From Acidobacterium capsulatum ATCC 51196 (GTDB lineage: Bacteria > Acidobacteriota > Terriglobia > Terriglobales > Acidobacteriaceae): DNA of 64,000 bases. The notes beneath the pieces are model-generated. The model saw only the letters and a list, made by a program, of their open reading frames with translations. It was not told where the DNA came from and did no database searches. The stretch spans positions 2,046,001 to 2,110,000 of the forward strand of contig NC_012483.1 in NCBI RefSeq assembly GCF_000022565.1. Reading direction: 5' to 3'. A program made the translations under genes and the position numbers. This document shows, in pieces, positions 44,606 to 53,229 of the stretch; positions within the stretch are counted from its first letter, which is position 1; each line of letters begins with the position of its first letter.

Positions 44606-47600
44606 TTAGAAGGAGATACGTCCGTAGAGTTCCACCTGACGTCCGCCAATGGTTGTGCCCGTGATTTGAGCCGACTGGTCTTTGCCGATGGCATTGTTGC
44701 CCGGCTGGCCAAAGCTCGCATGGTTGAGCACGTTAGTAGCATCGCAGCGCAGTTCAAACTTCACATTGCGCGAAGGCCACAGGTCAAAGGTCTTGCCCAG
44801 AGAAGCATTCAGCTCGCTGAGGCCAGGGCCTGTGATGATATTCCTGCGGAAGTTGCCGTAAGTCCCATTTGCAGGCACCGCGAAGGCATTCAGGTTATAC
44901 CACTCCTTCAGGCGTGACTTCGTGCTGCCCTGCAAGCGGTAGTTTCCAACCAGATTGGGAAACTGCGTGTAATCACCCGACTGGTTGTAGGACGAGTTGT
45001 TCTTACCGGTCGTGAGGCTGATCGGGTTGCCGCTCTGCACCACAAAGGTGAATGAGGTCTGCCATCCGCCCACCACTTCATCGAGCAAGGCACTCTTGTT
45101 CAGGAAGGCTCGGCCGCGGCCGAACGGCAACTGGTAGATGGCCTGCCCCTTGAACATATTGCGAATGTCAAAGTTCGAGTTGCTGTAGTTGGCGGAAGGA
45201 TCAAACGCATTCTGATAGTTCTGGTAGCCACCGCGGCTGCCCCAGCCCGACGAGTCCTGATCGTCAAGGAAGTGCGACCACGTGTAGTTCACGTCGAACT
45301 CAAAACCATCCGTCATGCGCTTGCGCAGTTCCGCCTGCAGCGCGTTGTAGTTGGAGACAGCATTGTTGGTGCTGCCAGTGATCTGCTGATAGAGCGGATA
45401 CGGCTGACCGTTCGGATAGTCGTTCGGGCCCAGCTTCGACTCCGGCACCTGGTTGATATCCACCGGGAAAGGCAGGTTCTCACCATGGTTGCCTACATAG
45501 GCCAGCGAGGCCGCGTAGTTCTGCCCGATTTGCCGCTGCAACTGTAACTGCCACTGATAATTGAGCGGAACCGGCGTGTGGTACATGTTATAGCTCACGC
45601 CCTGGCCGTTACGCGCATCGGCCGTCGTGGGCGATGAGAGGTACGTGGAAAGAATGCTCTTGTCGTTGTAGCTCATGCCGTTCGCCATGACGCCGCAACC
45701 AGGATCGGTCGTATCCGGCGACTGGCCGTTGGCATTGAGCTGCACCACCGGGCAGATGCCCGACGTGTTATCGCTGTAGCCGCCCGATTGCCCAAAGGCG
45801 TCACCCATGCCCCTGCCATAGGTATCTTCGCTCCAGGTGGAGGCGTAGACGCCGAAGCCGCCGCGTACCACGGTGTTTTCTTCCGGCTGCCAGCTGAAGC
45901 CAAAGCGGGGCAGGAAGGTGTTGTACTTCGGCGCAATCAACTGATTGCGGCCGTTGGCCTTGCTGAAGCCGTACCACATCGCGCCGGGCTGATTATTCGC
46001 CGGGTTGATGACATTCGGATCGAAGACCGTTTCATTGCCCTTGACCTCAGACCAGCCGGTGTTGCCCTGCCAGCGCAGGCCCAGGTTCAGCGTCAGATTC
46101 GGGCGAACCTTCCAGTCATCCTGAATGAACAACTGAGGCAGCTTTTGCCGCGCACCGTATTCAGGCTTATTGCTTGCGCCCCAGGAGTGCTCTTGACCAA
46201 GCAGGAAGTCCGCATACGCCGCGCCGTTCTCGCTCTGCGTCCCCTGGCCGCCCTCGGCCGTGTAGTAGCCGTTGAAGCCAAGGTCGCCCGCATCGATGTT
46301 GCCCCATGCCGTCGAGTCCGCGCGTTCAATCAGGAACTCACCGCCAAAGTGCAGCACGTGACGGCCAATGATCATCGTCACAACGTCAGAAGGATCAAAG
46401 ACAAATTCCTTGTAGACGGCATTAGTGGCGCTGCCCAGCCCGTAGTAAGGGCTGGTGCTGACGTTCGGGAAGGTATCCGCAACCGCCTGGGTGAGGCCCA
46501 GCTTGCCGGGATAGCCCTTCGCATAGGTATCAGGGATGAAGAAGTTGAGCTGATCCGTAAAACCGAAGCGCGCTTCGTTGATCAGGTGATCGTTGACAGT
46601 CCACACATCGGAGATCTGCGCGTTGTCACGGCTCACATCTTCGCTGCCGCAATTGATCGGGCAGACCGGGCTGAAGCCGATCTGCGGATTGTCGCCGTCT
46701 GTCTCAGAGATGGTCAGACGATTCTTCGGCGAAATGTCCCAGTCCAACCGCCCGAAGTACTTGGTGAACGGGTTGTTCGAGGGCGAGACATACGCATAGT
46801 TGTTCTGCGGAACACCCGAGCTGACGTTGCCCGGCTGGTTCGGCTCCGGATAGTACTTCTCAATCGCCTGCGCCACGGGATCGATCATCTGCGCCGGAAT
46901 CTTGTTGCTGCCGTATTCCGAGATGAAGGACTTGCGCTGCACGCACGGCGCCGGAATCGTAAGCACCCCGTTCTTATACTGCGAACCCGTGTAGGTGCAG
47001 TTGCCTGAGGTCATCACCACCTGGGTGGTCGGGTCATAGAGCGTCGGCAGACCAGCGGCGGTAAAGTCGCCGTTCCGCACCGCGTCCGTCGGCACCGTCG
47101 TGAAGTTGACGCTGCCGCCCTTGTTGATGGTCTTGTCGTAATCAAAATAGAAGAAGACCTTGTGAGGCACAATCGGACCACTCACGGAGAAGCCGAAATT
47201 GTTGTAGTGCAACGGCGGCTGCTTCACATTCTGCGCCCCAAATTCGTACGCGTAGGCATTCAGGGCATTGTTCTGGAAATACTCATAGCCCACGCCGTGG
47301 AACCGGCTGCCGCCGCCCTTGGTGATCTGGTTGTAGATCACGTTGCCGACGCCATACTGCGCTGAAAATGCCGTCGCGCTCACCTTCACTTCCGAGGTCG
47401 TCTCAAAGATCGTCACGTCGGAGTTCTGGCTCATCGGCAGCGTCGTCGTCGCGCCATCCTGCAGCACGGTCTCAAACGGCAGATTGCCGTTCACTGAGAC
47501 CTGTCCCGCGCCCGGCGCGTTCGCAGTGCTCGAACTCTCCGGTGCACCCGCGGCGCCCGGCTGCAGCCAGATGAAGGCCTGCCAGTCCGGCGGCTGGCCT

Positions 47601-48043
47601 GTCTGCGGCAGCTTCTGCATCGTCTTCGCTTCGAGCGTGTCGCTCGAAGCGCCATCCGCCGTATCCAGCAGCGGAACATTCGTGGTCACCACCACCTTCT
47701 GCGCCGAGCTGCCCACATTCAGAGTGGCATTGAGCTGGGTGGTTCCTACCAGAACGGTGATGGGGCCGCGCACATACGTATGGAAACCTGTCTTCGTGAA
47801 GGTCACCAGGTAGTGGTCCGCCACAATGGAGTTGGTGTCGTAAACACCCGCTCCATTGGTCATGAAGGTATGCGTAACGTCCTTGTCAACGTCTTTGACG
47901 GTCACGGTCACGCCGGGAATCACTGCTCCGGTCGTGTCGGTGACCGTGCCCGTGATGTCACCGGAGTTTGTGCTTTGCGCAAAAGCGACAGCGCCACTCA
48001 TGAGTGCGGCGACCGCCAGGCCTGCGCGGATATGTTTCCACAT
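44606..48043 (-). CDS. TonB-dependent receptor, Oar-like with carboxypeptidase-regulatory-like domain
   Basis: About 1145 residues. Signal peptide MWKHIRAGLAVAALMSGAVAFAQ. A carboxypeptidase-regulatory-like (Cna-B-type) beta domain at about 28-110 (GDITGTVTDTTGAVIPGVTV), then plug region with NLPFETVLQDGATTTLPMSQ, then the long outer-membrane barrel ending in an aromatic residue (LYGRISF). It is of the acidobacterial Oar group and should import a large ligand, most likely a carbohydrate in this context. No SusD-like partner is present. ATG 48043 is fixed by AGGAGG at 48051-48056; the frame remains open to 48217. It begins the cassette. Confidence 0.92.
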   Translation of the reverse strand: MWKHIRAGLAVAALMSGAVAFAQSTNSGDITGTVTDTTGAVIPGVTVTVKDVDKDVTHTFMTNGAGVYDTNSIVADHYLVTFTKTGFHTYVRGPITVLVGTTQLNATLNVGSSAQKVVVTTNVPLLDTADGASSDTLEAKTMQKLPQTGQPPDWQAFIWLQPGAAGAPESSSTANAPGAGQVSVNGNLPFETVLQDGATTTLPMSQNSDVTIFETTSEVKVSATAFSAQYGVGNVIYNQITKGGGSRFHGVGYEYFQNNALNAYAYEFGAQNVKQPPLHYNNFGFSVSGPIVPHKVFFYFDYDKTINKGGSVNFTTVPTDAVRNGDFTAAGLPTLYDPTTQVVMTSGNCTYTGSQYKNGVLTIPAPCVQRKSFISEYGSNKIPAQMIDPVAQAIEKYYPEPNQPGNVSSGVPQNNYAYVSPSNNPFTKYFGRLDWDISPKNRLTISETDGDNPQIGFSPVCPINCGSEDVSRDNAQISDVWTVNDHLINEARFGFTDQLNFFIPDTYAKGYPGKLGLTQAVADTFPNVSTSPYYGLGSATNAVYKEFVFDPSDVVTMIIGRHVLHFGGEFLIERADSTAWGNIDAGDLGFNGYYTAEGGQGTQSENGAAYADFLLGQEHSWGASNKPEYGARQKLPQLFIQDDWKVRPNLTLNLGLRWQGNTGWSEVKGNETVFDPNVINPANNQPGAMWYGFSKANGRNQLIAPKYNTFLPRFGFSWQPEENTVVRGGFGVYASTWSEDTYGRGMGDAFGQSGGYSDNTSGICPVVQLNANGQSPDTTDPGCGVMANGMSYNDKSILSTYLSSPTTADARNGQGVSYNMYHTPVPLNYQWQLQLQRQIGQNYAASLAYVGNHGENLPFPVDINQVPESKLGPNDYPNGQPYPLYQQITGSTNNAVSNYNALQAELRKRMTDGFEFDVNYTWSHFLDDQDSSGWGSRGGYQNYQNAFDPSANYSNSNFDIRNMFKGQAIYQLPFGRGRAFLNKSALLDEVVGGWQTSFTFVVQSGNPISLTTGKNNSSYNQSGDYTQFPNLVGNYRLQGSTKSRLKEWYNLNAFAVPANGTYGNFRRNIITGPGLSELNASLGKTFDLWPSRNVKFELRCDATNVLNHASFGQPGNNAIGKDQSAQITGTTIGGRQVELYGRISF

Positions 48044-48050
48044 AAACTTT

Positions 48051-48056
48051 CCTCCT
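48051..48056 (-). promoter_or_regulatory. strong ribosome binding site of the TonB receptor
   Basis: AGGAGG on the minus strand, 7-nt spacer to ATG 48043. It decides the start against the upstream in-frame codons. Confidence 0.85.
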
Positions 48057-48211
48057 AAAACACTGCTGCTCAACACGGCTCGCGTTGTGATCTTTCCCTC
48101 ACGCAAGCTCTTCGTTACGAGGGCAGACCCTCGCAAGGCTCCAGAACCCCGGTAAATCGATAAATCCGGGCAAAAGCTTAAATGAGCCGTTTTCTCTTCG
48201 TCAGCTTTTCC

Positions 48212-48227
48212 AGACAACCGATTGTCT
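48212..48227. promoter_or_regulatory. putative LacI-type operator upstream of the TonB receptor
   Basis: AGACAACC-GATTGTCT, half-sites AGACAAYC in inverted order with one asymmetric pair. It matches the site at 41499-41514. It lies about 170 bp upstream of the receptor ATG, a plausible promoter position. Confidence 0.6.
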
Positions 48228-48505
48228 TAACAGTCACAAAAGCACTTCTGGAGAGCCGCGTTAGATACCATCAAACCGCGAACAGCCTTGTCAAGCGAAA
48301 ACAGGCCGGCAAATTTCCACAGGCAAAGCGTTTGTCTCTGTATTGCCATGGAGATACGTAGTAAATCGGTTTCGCTCGACTTTCAAATTTGGAGCACACC
48401 AAAAAGGCATCCGCCTTGCCAACAGCCGTCCGGCAGGTTCGGTAAAAAAAATGTAAAAGGAGAGAACGTCCGGCCAGCAAGACCGCTGGCCCGGAAACCA
48501 GACCT

Positions 48506-49597
48506 CTAATTCCCCATGGTTGGAAGCGCGTAGTAGCCCTGGCGGGCGTCGATCTTCACCCCAAGCAGCCGGCAGGCGATCTCCACCTTGCGAAATTTGC
48601 CGTCCATCGTCCTGTTCGCCGGGGTGTAGCTCACCGCGTACTGGGTGCGCAACTCGCGGGCAATCTCCTTAAAAGCGGCGGTGAGCTTCGCGCCGTTGTT
48701 GCCCACATTGATCATGCGCCCGCCGGTAGCTTCGGCCAGGCGGCGCATCTGGGCGTCGCCGGTGTAGCCGAAGGTGTAGCCGCCATAAAAACCTCGATCA
48801 GCGATCAGAATCACGTAGACGATGGTGTTGGCCTTCTGGGCATCGGCAATGGCCTGCAGCGGCTTGGTGGCGCTGCCCAGGTCTTCGCCATCCGTGAGCA
48901 GAATGAGGGCCTTGCGCCCGGTCTGCTCGCGCAGCTTGTCGTTGGCGGCCTGCGCCACGGCGTCATAGAGCACCGTGCCCTTGGGGTCGCCCACCGTCGG
49001 CACCGGTCCCTGCCCGAGTCCCGGAATGCCTCCCGAGCCGCCGCCGCCCGCCGTGTTGATCTGGGCCTGCTGCAGCGCATGATCGAGCAGTGGAATGTCG
49101 TTCGTAAAGTCCTGCGCCAGATTCACGTCTACATCAAAGGTCAGTACGAAGGCCTGGTCTTTGGGCCGCAGCACATCGCGCAGAAACTTCGAGGCCGACT
49201 GCTTCTCGAGCGGCAGCACATCCTGCTGGCTGCCGCTGGTGTCGAGCAGAATGCCCAGCGTGAGCGGCTGGTTGGCGTTGGCCGTCCAGCTCTTGATCTT
49301 CTGCGGCTGCTTGTTTTCATAGAGCGAGCAGTCTTCGCGGGTCAGATCGTCGATGAGCTGCCCATGCTTGCCGCGCGCAGTGAAGTAAAAATTCACCAGG
49401 TCCACGTTCACCTTGAGGGTCGTGACCGGCTTTTCGTTCGCTGTAGCCGGGGTGGGCGGCGCGGTGCTGACCGGCGGCGCGTCAGGCGAGTCGATGATCT
49501 GCCCCATGGCGCCCGGCCCAGAAAGCGCCCACGCGATCACGAATGCCGCCACGAAGGGCGCGGCAGCAGCCAGCAAGTGACGTGAAACAGACCTCAT
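48506..49597 (-). CDS. VWFA-related exported protein
   Basis: About 363 residues from ATG 49597 (MRSVSRHLLA), with a signal peptide (VSRHLLAAAAPFVAAFVIAWALS). The VWA domain contains a MIDAS motif GILLDTSGSQ and the later acidic LILLTDGEDLG. The N-terminal domain (VDLVNFYFTARGKHGQLIDD and TREDCSLYENKQPQ) is the part peculiar to the acidobacterial 'VWFA-related' family. Such proteins are exported and of unknown role, possibly in surface or protein interactions. It is divergent from a second member of the same family. Confidence 0.85.
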   Translation of the reverse strand: MRSVSRHLLAAAAPFVAAFVIAWALSGPGAMGQIIDSPDAPPVSTAPPTPATANEKPVTTLKVNVDLVNFYFTARGKHGQLIDDLTREDCSLYENKQPQKIKSWTANANQPLTLGILLDTSGSQQDVLPLEKQSASKFLRDVLRPKDQAFVLTFDVDVNLAQDFTNDIPLLDHALQQAQINTAGGGGSGGIPGLGQGPVPTVGDPKGTVLYDAVAQAANDKLREQTGRKALILLTDGEDLGSATKPLQAIADAQKANTIVYVILIADRGFYGGYTFGYTGDAQMRRLAEATGGRMINVGNNGAKLTAAFKEIARELRTQYAVSYTPANRTMDGKFRKVEIACRLLGVKIDARQGYYALPTMGN

Positions 49598-49709
49598 CCC
49601 GCCTAACCTGTTCTTTTCAGACGCGCTTCCCCTGGCAGCCGCCAACCCCCTGCGCGGCAGGGCTCATCTGTTAATCTGAGAATACGCCGAAGTACGTCTA
49701 TGCGCGGCG

Positions 49710-51053
49710 ATGCGGCGTGTACGGCGTAATGCACGTGAAAAGCCGCATGGGGGTTATTGGGTGACGCAAGGCGCCTTGGGTTTCGCTTTATCATTCCTCC
49801 TCTTAGGGGGAGCAGCTACCGCACAACAGCAGCAAACGGTTCCGAATGCGCCAGCTCCACAGGCTGCGTCGAGCCAGACGAACAATCTGCAGCAGCTTAC
49901 CGATCAGATGGCTCCCGGCAAGGGCATTCCCGCACCGGCCGCGCAGAACTCCTCGCCAAACGCTCCAGCCCCTCAGGCTCAAGATCAGCAGGATCAGGCT
50001 CCCGCCCCGACCGGCGACGCCCAGCAGCAGACGCCGCCTGAGATTCCGCCCAAGCAGTCTGGCTATGTCCTGAGGGTTCCTGTCACCTATGTGAACGTTC
50101 CGGTCACCGTGCTCGACAAGCATGGGCACCCGGTCGCAGGTCTCACCTGGCGTCAGTTCCGTGTCTTTGAAGACGGCGTGCGTCAGCACATCAGCTATTT
50201 CACTCCAGACCCTTATGCCATGTCGGTAGTCTTCGTTGTCGATCAGACCTTGCCCAGCGACGTAATGCGCAAGATCAATCAGAGCATCGATACCGTCACG
50301 GCGGGCCTGGCTCCTTATGACTCTGCGGCCGTGGTCACCTACAGCGGCACCGGACCGAAGCTGGCCACCAACTTTACTGCGGCAACCAGCTCGCGCCTGA
50401 TCGCAGCCATCAATGCCTCCAAGCGCTCCGGCGAGCGCATGGGCGTGCCTTCCATCGGCGGTCCCATGATGTCCGGCCCTACCATCAATGGCCAGCAGGT
50501 GGACCCCAACCTGGCGCCTCAGCGTGGCAACAGCGGCTTCCTCATGGTGCCCAAGCAGACGCACCCCCTCAATGACGCCATTCTTTACGCCGCCAATCTG
50601 CTGGCCAGCCAGCCGCGCGGCCGCAAGCGCGTCATCTATGTCATCAGCGACGGCAGGGAGTCGCGCAGCCAGGCATCCTACCGCGAGGTCGTCCGCTTCC
50701 TGCTCACCAACAACATCTCGGTGTACGGCACGCTGGTGGGCGACGCCTCCATCTGGGGCGTGGGCTTTCTCGACAAGGTTCACCTGCCGCTCGTGCCACC
50801 TGAGGACGTGCTGCCCAAGTACTGCGTAGCCACCGGCGGCGAAGTCGACAGCGAATTCACCGAGAACGGTATGCAGCAGAGCTTCTCGCGCATTCTCAGC
50901 ACTGTGCGCGGTCAGTACACGCTCATGTACATCAGCCACAAATCCACACTCTCCGGCAAATACCGCTCCATCGATGTGCGTGTCGAGGGCATTCCCGGGC
51001 TGACCATTCTGGCCAAGCGCGGATACTATCCCTCGGCCAGCATGAACCAGTGA
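49710..51053 (+). CDS. VWFA-related exported protein with Gln/Pro-rich linker
   Basis: 447 residues. The N-terminus is basic (MRRVRRNAREKPHGG), followed by a hydrophobic core (GALGFALSFLLLGGAATA) and a low-complexity Gln/Pro/Ala linker with NAPAPQ repeats (about 40-110). Then comes the family domain (VPVTYVNVPVTVLDKHGHPV and WRQFRVFEDGVRQHI) and a VWA fold whose MIDAS is degenerate (VFVVDQTLPS in place of DxSxS). The C-terminus VRGQYTLMYISHK matches its divergent neighbour. A GTG at 49761 is an alternative start. Its stop overlaps the next gene (GTGA). Confidence 0.8.
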   Translation: MRRVRRNAREKPHGGYWVTQGALGFALSFLLLGGAATAQQQQTVPNAPAPQAASSQTNNLQQLTDQMAPGKGIPAPAAQNSSPNAPAPQAQDQQDQAPAPTGDAQQQTPPEIPPKQSGYVLRVPVTYVNVPVTVLDKHGHPVAGLTWRQFRVFEDGVRQHISYFTPDPYAMSVVFVVDQTLPSDVMRKINQSIDTVTAGLAPYDSAAVVTYSGTGPKLATNFTAATSSRLIAAINASKRSGERMGVPSIGGPMMSGPTINGQQVDPNLAPQRGNSGFLMVPKQTHPLNDAILYAANLLASQPRGRKRVIYVISDGRESRSQASYREVVRFLLTNNISVYGTLVGDASIWGVGFLDKVHLPLVPPEDVLPKYCVATGGEVDSEFTENGMQQSFSRILSTVRGQYTLMYISHKSTLSGKYRSIDVRVEGIPGLTILAKRGYYPSASMNQ

Positions 51054-51946
51054 GCCTTTCCGCTGCCGCCCAGGCTAATCTGCTTGGCCTGGGCGCCGCG
51101 CTCACCTGGGGCATCTCTGACTTCTGCGGCGGCCTCGCCACCAAGCGCGCTTTTCCAGCCCTTGTCGTCGGCCTCAGTCACACCCTCAGCCTGCTCACCG
51201 TTCTTGCATTTCTGGCTGCGTCCGGCCCACTCTCTCCATCCGCTTCCACCATTCAATACGGATTGCTCAGCGGCGTTGCCGGCGGCATCGGACTGATGCT
51301 CTTCTACGCAGCGCTGGCGCTCGGCCCCATGGGGCTGAACTCCGCCCTCACAGGAGTAATCACCGCGGTTCTCCCGGTCGTCTACTCCTGGTTCCACGCC
51401 GCACACCCGTCCCCGGCAGAGTGGGCCGGCTTTGCCCTCGCCATCGTCGCCATCTGGATGATCGCCTACACGCCCGGCGGCCGCCCGCATCCGCGCGGTC
51501 TGGCGCTCGCCGTTGGCGCGGGCATTGGCTTCGGCTTCCTGCTCATCTTCCTCGAGAAGGCGGGCAGCCAGAGCGTGGGCTGGGCACTGGCCTGCTCGCG
51601 TATGGCCAGCGCCAGCATCGCAGGCACGCTTGCCATCTTCACGCTCGTTCGCCGCAAGGGGCGCGCCTTTTCGACCTTTGCCATTGATGAACACCCCGCT
51701 CCGCGCCGCCGCTGGCTCGTCTTTCTGCCGCTGGTGATCACGGCGAGTCTGCTCGAAGTCTCCGGCAACTTCTTCTACACTGTCGCCTCGGTGGTCGGCC
51801 GGCTGGACGTGGCCGCCGTACTCTCCTCGCTCTACCCCGGCTTCACGATTCTGTTGGCGGCGTGGCTGCTGCGCGAGCGCACCACGCGCACGCAGGCCCT
51901 CGGCATGGCGTTGGCGCTCGGCGCAGTGGTGCTGATTTCCGTCTAG
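51050..51946 (+). CDS. EamA/DMT-family permease
   Basis: 298 residues with ten hydrophobic helices and two EamA repeats (LGAALTWGISDFCGG near the N-terminus, and LEVSGNFFYTVASVVGRLDVAAVLSSLYPGFT in the second half, with AAWLLRERTTRTQALGMALA). Probably an exporter of small metabolites; the substrate is unknown. GTG start overlaps the previous stop by four bases, so it is translationally coupled to the VWFA-related gene even though functions seem unrelated. Confidence 0.88.
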   Translation: MSLSAAAQANLLGLGAALTWGISDFCGGLATKRAFPALVVGLSHTLSLLTVLAFLAASGPLSPSASTIQYGLLSGVAGGIGLMLFYAALALGPMGLNSALTGVITAVLPVVYSWFHAAHPSPAEWAGFALAIVAIWMIAYTPGGRPHPRGLALAVGAGIGFGFLLIFLEKAGSQSVGWALACSRMASASIAGTLAIFTLVRRKGRAFSTFAIDEHPAPRRRWLVFLPLVITASLLEVSGNFFYTVASVVGRLDVAAVLSSLYPGFTILLAAWLLRERTTRTQALGMALALGAVVLISV

Positions 51947-52008
51947 CAAAGCAGAAGCCCCACGCCGCAAGAGCGGTCATGGGGCCAGCCTGTGCTAAGC
52001 CGCAACGC

Positions 52009-53052
52009 TTACTTGAGCGTCGCCATATCGATCACGAAGCGGTACTTCACATCTGCCTTCACCACCCGCTCAAAGGCCTCGTTGATCTTGTCGATGGAGG
52101 TCATCTCAATCTCCGACACGATGCCCTTCTCGGCACAATAGTCGAGCATTTCCTGCGTCTCGGCCATGCCGCCGATAATGGAGCCCGACATGTTGCGGCG
52201 CTTGAAGATCAGGTCGCCCATGAACAGCGTCGGAGGCGTATCCGGCAGGCCCACCTGCGCATAGGTGGCATCGCGCTTCAGCAACTGCAGCAGCGCATTG
52301 ATGTCATGCGGAGCCGAAACCGTATCCAGGATGAAGTCAAAGCTGCTGGCCTGCTTCTTCATCGCGTTGGCGTCCTTTGAGATCACCACCTCATCGGCAC
52401 CCAGGCGCTTGGCATCTTCAATCTTCGATTCCGAAGTGGTGAACTGTACGGTGTGCGCGCCAAAGGAGTGCGCAAACTTGAGCGCCATGTGCCCCAGTCC
52501 GCCCAGGCCGACGATGCCCACCTTCATGCCGGGGCCCACTTTCCAGTGGCGCAGCGGCGAATAGGTTGTGATGCCCGCGCACAGCAGAGGAGCCACCGCC
52601 GCCGGATTCAGCTTCTCTGACACCTTCAGCACAAAGTGCTCATCCACCACAATATTGTTGGAGTAGCCGCCGTAAGTAATGTCTCCATGGCGGTCAGTGA
52701 CGCCATAGGTCAGCGTCGCGCCGTTGTCGCAATACTGCTCTTCCCCGGCCTTGCAGCTTGGGCAGCTCCGGCAGGAGTCCACAATCACGCCCACGCCCAC
52801 CAGTTCCCCGACCTTGAAGCGAGTAACCTCGCTGCCCACGGCCGTCACGCGGCCAATGATCTCGTGCCCCGGAACCATCGGGTACACGGCATTCTTCCAC
52901 TCGTTGCGGGCCGAGTGAATGTCGGAGTGGCACACTCCGCAATACATGATTTCCACCACCACGTCGCGGCCCTTCGGGTCGCGGCGCTGAAACTGATAAG
53001 GCGCAAGAGGAGTGGTTGCGCTCTGAGCGGCATAGCCACGGGACTGAGTCAT
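52009..53052 (-). CDS. zinc-dependent alcohol dehydrogenase (CAD family)
   Basis: 347 residues of the cinnamyl-alcohol/YahK-like MDR group, NADP(H)-dependent reduction of aldehydes. Catalytic zinc ligands: C in MYCGVCHSDIHS and H-E in VPGHEIIGRV. Structural zinc ligands in CRSCPSCKAGEEQYC. The Rossmann motif is VGIVGLGGLGHMALK, and the segment FTTSESKIEDAKRLGADEVV carries Ser/Thr typical of NADP preference. ATG at 53052. No obvious operon partner. Substrate range is not predictable from sequence. Confidence 0.9.
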   Translation of the reverse strand: MTQSRGYAAQSATTPLAPYQFQRRDPKGRDVVVEIMYCGVCHSDIHSARNEWKNAVYPMVPGHEIIGRVTAVGSEVTRFKVGELVGVGVIVDSCRSCPSCKAGEEQYCDNGATLTYGVTDRHGDITYGGYSNNIVVDEHFVLKVSEKLNPAAVAPLLCAGITTYSPLRHWKVGPGMKVGIVGLGGLGHMALKFAHSFGAHTVQFTTSESKIEDAKRLGADEVVISKDANAMKKQASSFDFILDTVSAPHDINALLQLLKRDATYAQVGLPDTPPTLFMGDLIFKRRNMSGSIIGGMAETQEMLDYCAEKGIVSEIEMTSIDKINEAFERVVKADVKYRFVIDMATLK

Positions 53053-53229
53053 GGATGCTCCTGAGAAATTTTAGGACTGAAATGTGGTCCAACCGAAGGA
53101 TACACGTGCAGGCAGACGTTGGTAATGATGCGGCTCTTCCCCGCGAAGCTGTGCGCGGCAAAGCCACTTCCTTTTTCGATGGCTTGAAACGAAATCCCGC
53201 TCAAGTACAATCATCTCTCGGATAGCCCT

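Larger units (their letters stand above)
48044..48505. other. 462-bp spacer upstream of the TonB receptor
   Basis: No gene is supported. It holds the receptor's leader (about 170 nt from the operator), the operator-like palindrome 48212-48227 and, near the VWFA gene end, an inverted repeat GGCCAGC-N6-GCTGGCC (48472-48491) that could act as a weak terminator for the gene at 48506, followed on the minus strand after some 30 nt by a run of eight T. The A/T content is higher than in the flanks. Confidence 0.55.

Noticed and set aside
48288-48509. 73-codon plus-strand frame in the TonB receptor spacer
   Set aside because: Low-quality start, no family features, and it overlaps the probable operator/leader area.
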